The translations under genes and the position numbers were made by a program. The notes under the pieces are model-generated. The model ran no database searches and had not been told where the DNA came from. It was given only the letters and a program-made list of their open reading frames with translations. Source: Enterobacteriaceae bacterium RIT714 (GTDB taxonomy: Bacteria; Pseudomonadota; Gammaproteobacteria; Enterobacterales; Enterobacteriaceae). Taken from it: a stretch of 64,000 bases of DNA. This document shows positions 49,495 to 60,097 of the stretch, piece after piece. Location: assembly GCA_009668015.1 (NCBI GenBank), contig WJYB01000001.1, forward strand, positions 963,369-1,027,368, read 5' to 3'. How positions within the stretch are numbered: the stretch's first letter is position 1; every line of letters begins with the position of its first letter.

Positions 49495-51152
49495 TTTCTC
49501 CCCTGCTGTTTGGCCTGGTACAGGCGCGCGTCTGCAATGGACTGCAGTTGCTCGAAGTCGGCGTTATCGCTCTCTTCCGAGCTGCTGACCCCCAGAGAGG
49601 CGGTGACGCGCGTGGTGGTGCTCTTCAGGATCAGAATCTCTTTGCTGTTGACAGACGCGCGGATCCTTTCGGCGACGATCACCGCCTGCTCGGCGGTGGC
49701 GCCCGGCAGGGCAACGCAAAACTCCTCGCCCCCTACGCGACCGGCAACATCGCTGCTGCGCAACGCACGGGCAATCAGTCCGGCGGTGTGCGACAACACT
49801 TTGTCACCGGCCTGATGACCATAGCGGTCGTTGATATTTTTAAAGTGGTCCAGATCGAGCTGAATCACCGAGAACGGTATTTTCTGCTGATGGCACTTTT
49901 GCGCCAGGGCTTTCGCCCGATCGAAAAACGCACCACGATTATTCAGTCGGGTGAGGGGATCGTGCCACGCCTGCCACTTCAGCGAGTTTTGCAGCGTGTA
50001 CATGTTGCTCACCATCCGGCGGATCACCAGCCAGGAGATCAGCAGCATGGCGGTAAACAGCGCCCACAATAACGCCAGCGCCACGCTGATGCTGCCGAAC
50101 TGGCCGTGAACCCCCTCCTCCAGCGTGTGTACGCGCAGCACCACGCCATCAAAATGGTCGAGACGCTCCCAGCTCACATAGCGCGTGTTTAAACGTATAC
50201 CGCCTTCTGTATCGCGCTCTATGGCATGCGCAATCTGCGCCCGCTCATTCTCATCAAACAGGTTAATCGCATCGTCCGCCGATTCTGAAGAGGCAATGCG
50301 ATTAAGCCGACTGTCATAGAGCTGATATTCGCCATCTGTGTGGACGTCTACCGCATCGGTGAGTAAATTTTTCATGGTCGTGAGGGTAAAATCCATCGCC
50401 AGAACGCCGTACCAGTAGTGATCGAGATAGACCGGAACGCTGGCGGTGATCGTGCGTTCCTCGTCCACGCCCGACGGCGATGCAATGAACCACCGCACGC
50501 TACGTCCACGATTTTCCCGCTCGGTCTGCCGGGTAAACCACGGTTGCGTGACAAAATGGTAGTAGCGTGACACAACCGTCTGATGTTGGGCTGAAGCCTG
50601 GGTGGAGAGGAAGAATCCGGCGCGTGAAACGTAAGAGACGCCTTTTTCCTTGCCGGAAGTGGACGTGGCAAGGCGCAGCAAATAGCCGAGTTCCAGCGCG
50701 GCGGAGAGCTCTTTTCCGATCCGCTCATTATCGCGCGCCAGCAGCGTGGTGCGCTCAACCAGCGCGTCGGATACGCCATATATCGCTAGCGTGCGCTGTT
50801 GATCAACGTCCAGCTGCCAGAAAGGCTCGGTACGCAGGCGAGTAAAATCGCTGACCGCATCATGCAATACGCGAAAGCCCAGCGGCGTTTGCAACGCATC
50901 GCCCATGCTATGGCGAAAAAAAAGCAGTTTATCCACGCTGAACTGCAACTGTCTGTCCAGCGCGTTGGCCACATTTTCCAGATGATTTTGCTGGCTTGAG
51001 ATATACGCCTCTTCCAGCACCACGACTTCCCGCCACGTCAGGATGGTCGAAAAAATGAGGACCACCAAAAAACAGAGATTCACAATCCGCCCCGGGTGGC
51101 GGCGTAACCGTTCGAGATAATTCTTTTTTGTTTTCAAGGTATCGCGCTGCAC
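49461..51152 (-). CDS. dgcQ: Diguanylate cyclase DgcQ (YedQ)
   Basis: The 563-residue inner-membrane enzyme makes c-di-GMP. It has helix 1 near 24-41, a periplasmic CHASE7-type sensor domain (about 45-355), helix 2 (near 357-380) and a GGEEF domain with intact GGEEF (474-478) and inhibitory RxxD site (465-468). In E. coli and Salmonella it affects cellulose production. GTG start at 51152. Confidence 0.95.
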   Translation of the reverse strand: MQRDTLKTKKNYLERLRRHPGRIVNLCFLVVLIFSTILTWREVVVLEEAYISSQQNHLENVANALDRQLQFSVDKLLFFRHSMGDALQTPLGFRVLHDAVSDFTRLRTEPFWQLDVDQQRTLAIYGVSDALVERTTLLARDNERIGKELSAALELGYLLRLATSTSGKEKGVSYVSRAGFFLSTQASAQHQTVVSRYYHFVTQPWFTRQTERENRGRSVRWFIASPSGVDEERTITASVPVYLDHYWYGVLAMDFTLTTMKNLLTDAVDVHTDGEYQLYDSRLNRIASSESADDAINLFDENERAQIAHAIERDTEGGIRLNTRYVSWERLDHFDGVVLRVHTLEEGVHGQFGSISVALALLWALFTAMLLISWLVIRRMVSNMYTLQNSLKWQAWHDPLTRLNNRGAFFDRAKALAQKCHQQKIPFSVIQLDLDHFKNINDRYGHQAGDKVLSHTAGLIARALRSSDVAGRVGGEEFCVALPGATAEQAVIVAERIRASVNSKEILILKSTTTRVTASLGVSSSEESDNADFEQLQSIADARLYQAKQQGRNQVVCREPDKK

Positions 51153-51221
51153 ACAAACTCCCTGCTACCACTCTGCACCATCAATACCCTACCTCAAAAT
51201 GCCTGTCGTCGACGACTGTGA

Positions 51222-51247
51222 CAAAAACGCCCGGACATGCCGGGCGT
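51222..51247 (-). terminator. yodC terminator
   Basis: On the minus strand ACGCCCGG-CATGT-CCGGGCGT is followed by TTTTGT, just after yodC and before dgcQ. Confidence 0.85.
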
Positions 51248-51254
51248 GAGGTGA

Positions 51255-51437
51255 TTAAGCCGTCTCTCTTCGCTGTCGTCCGTCACCAGGCTGAAGCTCG
51301 TCTTCACGAAACGCTTCGCGCTTGATTCCGTATCCGTCATACCATCGGCACTCCACCATGCCACTGGAATACCCGGTGACAATCATCGACGGACCACCAT
51401 TTTTTGGCTTAACTTCATCACTGACCACAAAGACCAT
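51255..51437 (-). CDS. yodC: YodC family protein (DUF2158)
   Basis: The 60-residue protein matches YodC (GGPSMIVTGYSSGMVECRWY, DGYGIKREAFRE). Small beta-rich fold, function unknown. RBS GGAGGCGG before ATG. Own terminator follows. Confidence 0.92.
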   Translation of the reverse strand: MVFVVSDEVKPKNGGPSMIVTGYSSGMVECRWYDGYGIKREAFREDELQPGDGRQRRETA

Positions 51438-51515
51438 ACCCGCCTCCAGTATCAGGGTGAAACTGTTTCAATCTAGACGAGGAATGACGTTTTTGCATCA
51501 TCTTTCACGAGGCAT

Positions 51516-52427
51516 TTAGTGCGATACACCGCGCACTTTTTCGATGCCCTTCACGGCGGCAATCACTATCGCGCCAATGATAAAGCCAATCACAAGATTA
51601 GCCACCATTGGCAGCACCGCCGCCACAATCGCGCCGAACCCTGCCGCAAAATGCTCAATGGCGTGATGGAGCGGCGCAATGCCATGCACCACGATCCCGC
51701 CGCCGACCAGGAACATCGCCAGGGTGCCAATAATGGAGAGCGATTTCATCAGCCACGGGGCCAGCACCAGCAGACCTTTGCCGATGACTTTCGCCAGCGC
51801 GTTGGATTTTTTCTCCAGCCAGAATCCCATATCGTCGAGCTTAACGATCACCCCGACCAGGCCATACACTCCAACGGTGACTAAAATCGCGATACCCGAG
51901 AGGACCAGCACCTGATTGAGCAGCGGCGATTCCGACACGATGCCAAGGGTAATCGCCACGATTTCTGCCGAGAGGATAAAGTCCGTGCGAATGGCCCCTT
52001 TGACCTTATCGCGCTCGAAAGCCTGCGGGTCCTTAGCCGCGAGAGCTTCCAGACGTTGCTGTCGCGCCTGCGGAGTCTCTTCGTCTTTATGCGAGCCAAA
52101 AGAGTGCAGTACTTTCTCGACGCCTTCGTAGCACAGAAACGCGCCGCCAATCATCAATAGCGGCGTGATCGCCCACGGAATAAAGGCGCTGATCAGCAGT
52201 GCCAGCGGCACCAGGATCACTTTATTGATAAAGGACCCTTTCGCCACGCTCCACACCACCGGCAGTTCGCGGTTAGCGCGTACCCCCGTCACCTGCTGCG
52301 CGTTAAGCGATAAGTCATCTCCCAGCACACCGGCCGTTTTTTTGGCGGCCAGTTTTCCCATCACCGAAATGTCATCCAGCAAGGTGGCAATATCGTCGAG
52401 CAATGTTAATAAGCTACTTCCTGCCAA
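51516..52427 (-). CDS. yedI: YedI family inner membrane protein (DUF808)
   Basis: The 303-residue protein has about six membrane helices after a soluble N-terminus ([20 protein letters not shown]). Function unknown; conserved in enterics at this place. The cytoplasmic loop around residues 110-150 is charged ([16 protein letters not shown]). Confidence 0.93.
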   Translation of the reverse strand: MAGSSLLTLLDDIATLLDDISVMGKLAAKKTAGVLGDDLSLNAQQVTGVRANRELPVVWSVAKGSFINKVILVPLALLISAFIPWAITPLLMIGGAFLCYEGVEKVLHSFGSHKDEETPQARQQRLEALAAKDPQAFERDKVKGAIRTDFILSAEIVAITLGIVSESPLLNQVLVLSGIAILVTVGVYGLVGVIVKLDDMGFWLEKKSNALAKVIGKGLLVLAPWLMKSLSIIGTLAMFLVGGGIVVHGIAPLHHAIEHFAAGFGAIVAAVLPMVANLVIGFIIGAIVIAAVKGIEKVRGVSH

Positions 52428-52604
52428 AATCTTATCCTTCTTATTCTGCTAGTTAAGTGAATAGTATGGAGCAAAAATCAAAACCCTGAAACAGACACCT
52501 CAAGTCAACAAATAATTCACATCATTCAGACAATTAAAGCGCTCGCCAACCCGCTGGTTTTGACGTTTACTCTATGCGAACTTTTTTAATCGCTGTGAGG
52601 GAAT

Positions 52605-53519
52605 ATGCGTTTCAGGCAACTATTACCGCTTATCGGAGCGCTGTTTTCGCTCTATATCATCTGGGGATCCACTTACTTTGTGATTCGTATCGGCGTGGAA
52701 AGCTGGCCTCCGCTGATGATGGCGGGCGTGCGTTTTCTCTCTGCCGGCGTGCTGCTTTTAACATTTCTCTTGCTGCGCGGGCATAAACTCCCCCCGCTGC
52801 GCCCGCTGTTAAATGCCGCGCTGATCGGCCTGCTACTGCTGGCCGTCGGGAACGGCGGTGTGACGGTGGCCGAGCACCAGAACGTGCCATCCGGCATTGC
52901 GGCGGTGGTTGTCGCTACCGTGCCGCTGTTTACCCTCTGCTTTAGCCGACTGTTCGGCATCCGGACCCGCAAGCTGGAGTGGATGGGGATCGGCATTGGT
53001 CTGGCGGGAATTATTCTGCTCAACAGCGGCGGCAACCTGAGCGGTAATCCGTGGGGCGCGGTGCTGATTCTGATTGGCTCGATGAGCTGGGCTTTTGGCT
53101 CGGTGCTTGGTTCACGAGTGGAACTGCCTTCCGGCATGATGGCCGGTGCTATCGAGATGCTGGCGGCGGGCATTGCGCTGCTTTTGGTCTCCGGCGTGAG
53201 CGGTGAAAAACTGACTACTCTGCCGACGCTGTCTGGTTTCCTGGCGGTGGGATATCTGGCCATTTTCGGCTCGATTATCGCCATCAGCTCTTATATGTTC
53301 CTGATCCGCAACGTCAGCCCTGCCGTGGCGACCAGCTACGCCTACGTCAACCCGGTGGTCGCCGTGTTGCTGGGGACGACCTTTGCAGGAGAAGTGCTCT
53401 CATCCGTCGAATGGATAGCGCTGGGGGTGATTATTATGGCGGTGGTGCTGGTGACGCTCGGGAAATATCTGTTCCCGGCCAAACCGACGGTTATTTCCTG
53501 TGAGGTGGAAAAACCGTAA
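52605..53519 (+). CDS. yedA: EamA/DMT family transporter YedA
   Basis: The 304-residue inner-membrane protein has ten helices and two EamA repeats (about 8-140 and 155-290; ALYIIWGSTYFVIRIG-type start, SYAYVNPVVAVLLG in the second). A broad exporter of amino acids or drugs is likely, substrate not defined. Its 3' end overlaps the convergent vsr gene by 29 bases. Confidence 0.92.
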   Translation: MRFRQLLPLIGALFSLYIIWGSTYFVIRIGVESWPPLMMAGVRFLSAGVLLLTFLLLRGHKLPPLRPLLNAALIGLLLLAVGNGGVTVAEHQNVPSGIAAVVVATVPLFTLCFSRLFGIRTRKLEWMGIGIGLAGIILLNSGGNLSGNPWGAVLILIGSMSWAFGSVLGSRVELPSGMMAGAIEMLAAGIALLLVSGVSGEKLTTLPTLSGFLAVGYLAIFGSIIAISSYMFLIRNVSPAVATSYAYVNPVVAVLLGTTFAGEVLSSVEWIALGVIIMAVVLVTLGKYLFPAKPTVISCEVEKP

Positions 53520-53982
53520 GCGGATGAATTCCCTGAGTGTCGATCTGCGCGGCATCTCCCCCGCCGCAGATCCACTCCTCCAGACGCTCGGTTAACGCGG
53601 CGTCGTCAAGCTTCAATCTGCCACGCAGCGCGCACTCCCAGACGATCAAAACGCGCCAGCCCTGAGCGGTAAGCGCGGCGGTGTCGCGTTTGTCGCGCGC
53701 CGCATTCTTGCCTATTTTCTCCAGCCAGAACTCGGTCCGCGTCGCCGGGACTTTAAACAGATAGCAGTCATGATGGTGCCAGAAACAGCCGTGGGTAAAG
53801 ATAATGCCCTGATAGTCATCGAGGATAAAATCGGGGCGACCCGCCAGCGAGGCGTCCTGGACGCGGAACTCAAAGCCCGCCTGCGTTAATAATTGGGCCA
53901 GCCGTTTTTCAATGGCGGTATCACGCGTGCCAATGGCACGCATGTTTTTGCTGCGGGTGGCCTTATTGTGCACATCCGTCAT
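53491..53982 (-). CDS. vsr: Very short patch repair endonuclease Vsr
   Basis: The 163-residue enzyme nicks 5' of T in T:G mismatches that arise by deamination of Dcm-methylated cytosine. Conserved segments: [20 protein letters not shown] with the catalytic Asp, [14 protein letters not shown] (zinc and active-site His/Cys), FWLEKIGKN. Its start overlaps the dcm 3' end by 20 bases in a different frame, as in E. coli; the tail (LTVFPPHRK) is a little longer than in K-12. Confidence 0.95.
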   Translation of the reverse strand: MTDVHNKATRSKNMRAIGTRDTAIEKRLAQLLTQAGFEFRVQDASLAGRPDFILDDYQGIIFTHGCFWHHHDCYLFKVPATRTEFWLEKIGKNAARDKRDTAALTAQGWRVLIVWECALRGRLKLDDAALTERLEEWICGGGDAAQIDTQGIHPLTVFPPHRK

Positions 53983-55396
53983 TGACGGCCTCACTCAGAC
54001 GACGCTGCACCGCGAGTTTGATGCGTGATTCCAGCAGTTTCGCCACGGCAGCAAAGGCAGGCACCACCACCGAGTTGCCAAACTGACGGTAAGCCTGGGT
54101 ATCAGAAACCGGAATGCGGAAACTGTAGCCTTGCGGCGATTCAAACCCCATCAGCCGGGCGCACTCACGCGGCGTCAGCCGACGCGGGCGATGGCGCTGA
54201 TTCTGCGGATCGTCGAAATTCACTTCACCGAGCGCTTTATCCCAGCCGCGGTCAATCAGGATTTCGGCGCCGTCTTTGTAATACCGCGCCGACAGCGTAC
54301 GCGTGACGCTGTCAGGGTTATCCGGATTGACCATCCCGAATCCAAAACCATTTCCTTTCGCCTGGTGCTTTTTGGCATAGCGGTAGAGATATTTCCACAG
54401 CACCGGGGTGAGGATAAATTTGGCGTCAAAAGCCGGTTCCAGCAGTTCAGCCACGGACGGTCGATGCGCCGGATAGAGCGACGGAATATCGCGCAGCGTA
54501 AAATCGCCCTTCAGGTTTAAATCCCGGCGGAACCCCACCAGCACAATACGCTCGCGGTGCTGCGGCAGGAAATGTTTGCCATCAATAATCTTGGGATCGT
54601 CTGCACCGGTATCCTGGGCATCAGCCACGTCGTAGCCCAACTCATCCAGGGTTTGCATGATGATTCGGAACGTTTTGCCGCCGTCGTGACTCTTCAGGTT
54701 TTTGACATTTTCCAGCACGAAAATCGCCGGGCGTCGCGCGTCAATAATGCGGACGACGTCAAAAAAGAGCGTGCCTTGCGTATCGCAGGCAAAACCATGC
54801 GCGCGGCCAAGCGCATTCTTTTTGGAAACGCCCGCCAGGGAGAAGGGCTGACACGGAAAACCGGCCAGCAGCACATCATGCGGCGGTACATTCTCACGGA
54901 TATGGTCCGCCGCCTGTTGATCGCTGACGCCGCTTTTATGGCTGAGCGTAACGTCGCGGATGTCCTCATTGAAATGGTGCGTCTGCGGGTCGCAGTACCA
55001 GTTCGCTTTATAGGTGCGTACCGCGTGTTTATTCCATTCGCTGGTAAACACGCATTGCCCGCCAATGGCCTCAAAGCCTTTACGGATCCCGCCGATACCG
55101 GCGAACAGATCGATAAAGCGGAAGGCATAGTTCGGATGCGAAGCAGGCGGGCGCGGTAACAGGTTTTGCAGGAGATGAAATTCTCCGTCGCTCAACCGGT
55201 GCCCTGCCCGCTCACTGGTGACCAGTCGCTTGAGGATCGCGGGACTCCAGTGGCTCTCGCCCTGGGCATTCAGTTGATTGACCAGCGTTTTGACATCATA
55301 GATGGTCAGCAGCGTGCTGAGTAACGTCTGCACCGTTGCCGTTGATTTCTCCGCCAGCAAAAGAGCGGGCTGAGTCACTGAGAGTTTTTCCTGCAT
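53963..55396 (-). CDS. dcm: DNA-cytosine methyltransferase Dcm
   Basis: The 477-residue C5-methyltransferase modifies the inner C of CCWGG. Motif [17 protein letters not shown], catalytic motif [11 protein letters not shown], motif VI ENVKNL, motif [15 protein letters not shown], and motifs IX/X near the C-terminus ([22 protein letters not shown]) are complete. No cognate restriction gene is nearby. It forms an operon with vsr. Confidence 0.96.
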   Translation of the reverse strand: MQEKLSVTQPALLLAEKSTATVQTLLSTLLTIYDVKTLVNQLNAQGESHWSPAILKRLVTSERAGHRLSDGEFHLLQNLLPRPPASHPNYAFRFIDLFAGIGGIRKGFEAIGGQCVFTSEWNKHAVRTYKANWYCDPQTHHFNEDIRDVTLSHKSGVSDQQAADHIRENVPPHDVLLAGFPCQPFSLAGVSKKNALGRAHGFACDTQGTLFFDVVRIIDARRPAIFVLENVKNLKSHDGGKTFRIIMQTLDELGYDVADAQDTGADDPKIIDGKHFLPQHRERIVLVGFRRDLNLKGDFTLRDIPSLYPAHRPSVAELLEPAFDAKFILTPVLWKYLYRYAKKHQAKGNGFGFGMVNPDNPDSVTRTLSARYYKDGAEILIDRGWDKALGEVNFDDPQNQRHRPRRLTPRECARLMGFESPQGYSFRIPVSDTQAYRQFGNSVVVPAFAAVAKLLESRIKLAVQRRLSEAVNDGCAQ

Positions 55397-55445
55397 ATCG
55401 TTAACCGGACGAGAGAGACTGGAAACAGATTACCATAGTTCGGCT

Positions 55446-56141
55446 TCACAGACTGCGCTGGAATCGGCTCACGATCTGCTGGTCGAGACCGAGACAATCC
55501 CCCTGCAACTCGGCGCTCAGTTTCGCCATAAATTGCACCAGAAAATGCGCATTATGGCGGGCAAGTTCGCGCCCCATCCCGGTTTGCATGGTCTCTGGCA
55601 GACGCAGCAGTTTGGTCTGGAAATGGTCAAGCGCAAACTGTTTGTCGTTGAGTTCGCGACCATCGGCAAAGGGATCGTCTGCATCGAATAACGCCACATT
55701 CAGCGAACCCGACACGGCAAACACGCGCGCCAGGCCAATCGCGCCCAGGGCTTCCAGTCTGTCGGCGTCCTGGACAATTTTGGCCTCGGCGCTGTGTGGC
55801 GTGATTCCGGCGCTAAAGCTGTGCGCTTCGATAGCGTGTTCAACGGCAGGGATGCGGTCCGGCGGGAAATCAGGAAAAGCGTCATTGAGGATTTGCCGGG
55901 TCTTTCGCGCCGCAAGGCGGGATGACTGGCTACGGTCGGGATGATTCTTGGGCAGACTGACAATGTCATGAAAATAACAGGCCGTGAGGATAACCAGCGG
56001 ATCGACGGTTTGCCCCGCCATAATTTGCCGGGCCGTCATCCACACGCGGCGGAAATGGGCAATATCATGCGCGGCATCTTCTGTGGCGTGATGTTCCGTT
56101 AGCCAGGCTTCGAGGCGCTGCTGCCATTGGGTGAGTTCCAT
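55446..56141 (-). CDS. yedJ: HD-domain phosphohydrolase YedJ
   Basis: The 231-residue protein has the HD superfamily residues: [28 protein letters not shown], and [20 protein letters not shown] metal-dependent phosphohydrolase of unknown substrate. RBS GGAGAG before the ATG. Stands upstream of dcm on the same strand. Confidence 0.92.
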   Translation of the reverse strand: MELTQWQQRLEAWLTEHHATEDAAHDIAHFRRVWMTARQIMAGQTVDPLVILTACYFHDIVSLPKNHPDRSQSSRLAARKTRQILNDAFPDFPPDRIPAVEHAIEAHSFSAGITPHSAEAKIVQDADRLEALGAIGLARVFAVSGSLNVALFDADDPFADGRELNDKQFALDHFQTKLLRLPETMQTGMGRELARHNAHFLVQFMAKLSAELQGDCLGLDQQIVSRFQRSL

Positions 56142-56177
56142 TTTCTCTCCTTCACAAAACAGTCACCTTACCAACTT

Positions 56178-56459
56178 TCACTCTTCCTGGCACCCGTTGC
56201 CCCCGCGCGGTCGCGTATACCAGGCAATTCCTCCGAGCATCAAGCCAACCGTGCCAGGAACCAAAAATCCCAGCAATGCGCCCAGCCATTTGCCGCTGGC
56301 CGATCCTAAGTCGCCGGCGACGACCATACCCGGTGAGGATGTTATTTTGCTCACCACCCACACATAGCGCAGCATCGCCCAGACAAAGTACCCGCAAAAT
56401 GCGTAAAACGCCCACAGGGCCAGCTTGCCTCCCAGGCTGCGATGATTATTCTGTTCCAT
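56178..56459 (-). CDS. Hypothetical small inner membrane protein
   Basis: The 93-residue protein has two predicted helices (LALWAFYAFCGYFVWAMLRY; LGALLGFLVPGTVGLMLGGI) joined by a polar loop. I do not recognise the family. The start at 56459 has GAAGGG seven bases upstream; an ATG five codons earlier is also possible. A perfect CRP palindrome lies 58 bases upstream of the start, so catabolite control is likely. Confidence 0.7.
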   Translation of the reverse strand: MEQNNHRSLGGKLALWAFYAFCGYFVWAMLRYVWVVSKITSSPGMVVAGDLGSASGKWLGALLGFLVPGTVGLMLGGIAWYTRPRGGNGCQEE

Positions 56460-56517
56460 GTTTAACCCTTCCATCAGCGGCTATCACGTTACCGCCGTCA
56501 CATCAAATGCTAAAATT

Positions 56518-56533
56518 TGTGAATTAAGTCACA
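56518..56533. promoter_or_regulatory. CRP site upstream of the small membrane protein gene
   Basis: TGTGA-ATTAAG-TCACA, an exact match to both CRP half-sites with the standard 6-base spacer. The rest of 56460-56736 shows no gene. Confidence 0.7.
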
Positions 56534-56736
56534 TTTTGACATTGATTTCTTCGACATGCGACGGTTTACGCCGGGTGAATTGGGTTAAGTTGATCCCACG
56601 CAATTTTTGCCGAGCGTTCTTGCGGATGGCGCAGAATCAGGGATTGCGCTCAGATGACGTGAAGATTTGTGCAGATCAGCGGGAGAGAAAGACGAAAGGC
56701 CGCTTTCGCGACCTTTAGCGCTGGCAGACCATGCCG

Positions 56737-57600
56737 TTATGGCGCTTCCTGTAACGCCAGACGAATAAAACCGTTGTTCTGCTCCAGCAGGTCGCGGGCT
56801 TCCCAGGCATTCAGCCCCGTCATGACCATCAGCACCGCCGTTTTACAGTGATGGTTGCAGCTTTCAAGCGCACTTTTCGCCACGCTACGGGAACAGCCGC
56901 CTGCTTCCATCACAATCGCAATCTGGCGTTCGGCCCATCTGGTCGTTTTGGCCTCCAGATCCACGCGCATGTTGCTGTACACGCGCCCGGTTCGCACTGC
57001 CAGCCCGGTGGCGATCATCTTCAGGATCAGTTGTTGCGCTATTGCCGCTTTGGCATTCGTGAAGCCCGCGACGACATCCGGACCGGTTTGCGGCGCGATC
57101 ACCATACTGGCGAGCTGCGCCGCTTCACTTTGTTCATCGCCGGTAATAATGGCGACGGGCGAGCTGAGCGACCAGGCGTGGCGCATCGCCCCCCAGACCC
57201 ACGGCGTTTTGCCGCTAACGGTCAACGCCAGCATCATATCGTGCTCGCAGAAGTGAATGGCCTGAAGTTCAGCGACACCCCTGTCGTAACTCCCGGGATC
57301 TTCTCCGGCATCCATACCCACGACGGGGTGCTTACCGGGAGCGAACTCCAGCGCCGCCTGAACAGCCGCTCGCCCCGATGCCCCCGCCCCCACGATAACC
57401 AGACGCCCGCCGTGACTCAGGGTGGCAGCAGCATTGTCCACGACGCGGGCGATGACAGGTAAAAATGGAGTAATGGAATCGGTAATGCATTTATCGTCCT
57501 GATGGATGAGATTTAGCATGTCCAGAGTCGACAACCTGTCGATATCCGCCGTCTCCGCGTGACGTCTTTCCCTGTTCAAACCGTTCAGCTTAACGCTCAT
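56737..57600 (-). CDS. MurQ-like SIS-domain protein
   Basis: The 287-residue protein is a divergent relative of N-acetylmuramic acid 6-phosphate etherase. It keeps the start pattern (ETADIDRLSTLDMLNLI), the SIS loop VGAGASGRAAVQAALEF with the Glu matching MurQ Glu83, the segment MDAGEDPGS near MurQ Glu114, SGKTPWV, and the helical C-terminus. It is shorter and varied, and there is no murP or murR next to it. True etherase activity is likely but unproven. It is divergent from the dcuS-like gene. Confidence 0.82.
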   Translation of the reverse strand: MSVKLNGLNRERRHAETADIDRLSTLDMLNLIHQDDKCITDSITPFLPVIARVVDNAAATLSHGGRLVIVGAGASGRAAVQAALEFAPGKHPVVGMDAGEDPGSYDRGVAELQAIHFCEHDMMLALTVSGKTPWVWGAMRHAWSLSSPVAIITGDEQSEAAQLASMVIAPQTGPDVVAGFTNAKAAIAQQLILKMIATGLAVRTGRVYSNMRVDLEAKTTRWAERQIAIVMEAGGCSRSVAKSALESCNHHCKTAVLMVMTGLNAWEARDLLEQNNGFIRLALQEAP

Positions 57601-57628
57601 AAAATGCCTCCTTTCGATGAATTACCAC

Positions 57629-57642
57629 ACACTATAAAGTGT
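57629..57642. promoter_or_regulatory. Inverted repeat in the murQ-like/dcuS-like divergent region
   Basis: ACACT-ATAA-AGTGT, a 5-base perfect inverted repeat overlapping a possible -10 (TATAGT) of the murQ-like gene. Possible operator; no known match. Confidence 0.3.
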
Positions 57643-57764
57643 TTTATATGGATGGCCTGAGAAGGGAGTCACGAAAAAGGTAGCATTCGCAAGCTTTTAC
57701 ATGGCTTTAAGAAAGTGCCGTCATCAGCGATAATTACCCCTTTATTATTAGCCACGGGGTTTCG

Positions 57765-59381
57765 ATGAGCGATTTGCAGCCTTTAACCATCACGCGCAAG
57801 CGCCCGATGAAGCTCAACACCCTGGTCACGTTGATGGTGTGCGGCGTGATCGGGTCGGTTTTGCTGGTTATTTTTGCGCTCTATTTCATGCAGATCACCA
57901 AAGCCACGCGTGATGGGGTAAAAGATACCGCACTCGCTATCGCCAGAACGCTGGCGGACAGCCCCGATGTGAAACGCGGCCTGCTGCTCCCGGCGGAGAA
58001 AAGCCAGATTCAGCCTCTCGCTGACGCGGTGACTCAACGCAACGATCTGCTGTTTGCGGTGGTCACCAATATGCAGGGGGTGCGTTTCTCTCATCCAGAT
58101 AACACTCTGCGCGGCAAACCCTTTATTGGCGACGACCTTAAACCGGCGCTGGAAGGCAAAGAAAATGTTGCCATCAACCACGGCGTACTGGCGGAAGCCC
58201 TGCGCGTTTTTACCCCGGTCTATGACAACGCGCATCAGCAAATCGGTGTGGTCGCCATCGGGATCTCACTCAATAAAGTGGACGAGCAGATCGGTCGCGG
58301 CCGCTGGGACGTGATCTGGACCGTATTATTCAGCGCCCTGATGGGATCGCTCGGCATCTGGGGCGTGGTCCATCTGCTCAAGCGGGTACTGTTCGGGCTT
58401 GAACCCTATGAAATTTCCGCCCTGTTTGAACAGCGTCAGGCGATGCTGCAATCGCTAAAGGAAGGCGTCATTGCCGTCGACAGTCAGGGCCGCGTCACCA
58501 TGATTAACCACGCCGCCCGCCAGATATTGCTCCTGCCGATGAACAACACGAACGAACCGCGTCACGTGCCGATGCTGGCTTCACTGCGTCGGGTCTCGCA
58601 AACCGGTCAGGCGTTGCAGGATCAGGAGATCGACTGCAACGGCCGGCTGTTGCTGTGCAACACCTTCCCCGTCAAAAGTCAGAATGCGGTGATTGGTGCC
58701 ATCTGCACGTTTCGCGACAAAACGGAAATCAGGCAGTTGATGCAGCGTCTGGACGGCATGGTGAGCTACGTGGATGCGCTGCGCACCCATTCGCACGAGT
58801 TTATGAATAAGCTGCATGTCATACTCGGCCTGCTGCACATGAAGCGCTACGACAAGCTGGAAGAGTACATCATCCAGACGGCGCAAAATTATCAGACCGA
58901 TATTGGCGCGATCCAGCGCAAGATTAAATCCCCGGTGATCGCCGGATTCCTGCTGGGTAAAATGAATCGCGCGAAAGAGGCGGGCATCACTTTAACGCTG
59001 GCAGACGAGTGCCTGGTGCCCGACACCCCAAATACGGAACAGGTCACGGTGCTGATCACCGTGCTGGGCAATCTGATTGAAAACGCGCTGGATGCGATGT
59101 CCGATAACGCTGAAGGTGAAATTGGCCTGCTGATGCACTATCAGAACGGCTGGCTGAGCTGTGAAATCAGCGATGATGGTCCCGGAATTGACCCGGCGCG
59201 GCTGGAGCACATTTTTACCAAGGGCTATTCCACCAAAGGTGAAAACCGCGGTGTGGGATTATTCCTTGCCCGTCAGCAGCTCGGAGAATTGGGCGGCGAG
59301 ATTGCCGTTGAATCCGAGCCTGGCGTATTTACTCAATTTTTTGTTCAGATCCCCTGGGATAGCGAGAGGAAAATCGCGTGA
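57765..59381 (+). CDS. DcuS-like C4-dicarboxylate sensor histidine kinase
   Basis: The 538-residue sensor kinase is close to E. coli DcuS over its length. Helix 1 (about 20-42), periplasmic PAS/Cache domain (43-180), helix 2 (about 182-203), cytoplasmic PAS (220-320) and histidine kinase (330-535) are present. The fumarate-binding residues of DcuS, Arg107, His110, Phe120, Arg147 and Phe149, occur at the same positions. The phospho-acceptor is His344 in HSHEFMNKLH; ATP motifs are NLIENALDAM and DDGPGIDP. It pairs with the next gene. Whether it is the only DcuS of the strain or an extra copy is unknown. Confidence 0.93.
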   Translation: MSDLQPLTITRKRPMKLNTLVTLMVCGVIGSVLLVIFALYFMQITKATRDGVKDTALAIARTLADSPDVKRGLLLPAEKSQIQPLADAVTQRNDLLFAVVTNMQGVRFSHPDNTLRGKPFIGDDLKPALEGKENVAINHGVLAEALRVFTPVYDNAHQQIGVVAIGISLNKVDEQIGRGRWDVIWTVLFSALMGSLGIWGVVHLLKRVLFGLEPYEISALFEQRQAMLQSLKEGVIAVDSQGRVTMINHAARQILLLPMNNTNEPRHVPMLASLRRVSQTGQALQDQEIDCNGRLLLCNTFPVKSQNAVIGAICTFRDKTEIRQLMQRLDGMVSYVDALRTHSHEFMNKLHVILGLLHMKRYDKLEEYIIQTAQNYQTDIGAIQRKIKSPVIAGFLLGKMNRAKEAGITLTLADECLVPDTPNTEQVTVLITVLGNLIENALDAMSDNAEGEIGLLMHYQNGWLSCEISDDGPGIDPARLEHIFTKGYSTKGENRGVGLFLARQQLGELGGEIAVESEPGVFTQFFVQIPWDSERKIA

Positions 59382-60097
59382 TAAATGTCTTAATTGTCGA
59401 TGATGATGCCATGGTGGCCGACCTTAACCGTTTGTACGTCAACCGGGTTGAGGGCTTTAGCTGCTGTGGCGTCGCCTCCACGCTAAGTCAGGCGCAGGGG
59501 GTGATTAACGACCCCACTCAGCCTGTCGATCTGGTGTTGCTGGATGTCTATATGCAGCAGGATAACGGGCTGGATCTGCTTCCGGTGATTCGCGCGTCGG
59601 GCCGTCCCATTGATGTGATCATGATTTCATCGGCCTCTGACGCGGCCACCATCCAGACGTCAATGCATTACGGCGTGGTGGATTATCTGATCAAGCCGTT
59701 CCAGTTCCCGCGCTTTGAAGAGGCGTTGAACGGCTGGAAGGAGAAAAAGCAGTTGATGGGCGCTCATCAATATTATGAACAAGCCGATGTCGATCGTTTG
59801 CTGCACGGCGGTGCGCCGGAGCTGGCGGACAGCAAACGCCTGCCGAAGGGGTTAACGCCGCAGACGCTGCGCACCATTTGCCAGTGGATTGAGGGCCATC
59901 CCGATGCGGAGTTTTCCACCGATGACCTGGCCAACGCGGTCAGTATTTCGCGCGTCTCCTGCCGTAAGTACCTCATTTGGCTGGCACAAATTAATATCTT
60001 ATTTACCAGCATTCACTATGGCGCGACGGGGCGTCCGGTATACCGCTATCGCCTGCAGCCGGAACAGACAGGTCTGCTCAGGCAATATTGCCAGTAA
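59378..60097 (+). CDS. DcuR-like response regulator
   Basis: The 239-residue CitB/DcuR-family regulator has a receiver with Asp56 in VLLDVYMQ, Thr/Lys switch residues (ISSAS, IKPFQFPRF) and a C-terminal helix-turn-helix (FSTDDLANAVSISRVSCRKYL). It overlaps the kinase gene by four bases. DcuR activates fumarate-respiration genes in E. coli; here the adjacent apbE-frd genes are the obvious targets (inference). Its stop overlaps the convergent apbE by 20 bases. Confidence 0.93.
   Translation: MINVLIVDDDAMVADLNRLYVNRVEGFSCCGVASTLSQAQGVINDPTQPVDLVLLDVYMQQDNGLDLLPVIRASGRPIDVIMISSASDAATIQTSMHYGVVDYLIKPFQFPRFEEALNGWKEKKQLMGAHQYYEQADVDRLLHGGAPELADSKRLPKGLTPQTLRTICQWIEGHPDAEFSTDDLANAVSISRVSCRKYLIWLAQINILFTSIHYGATGRPVYRYRLQPEQTGLLRQYCQ

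Noticed and set aside
56152..56415. Alternative minus-strand frame (87 codons) over the small membrane protein
   Set aside because: Arginine-rich without membrane or domain pattern; the frame chosen has two helices and a good RBS.
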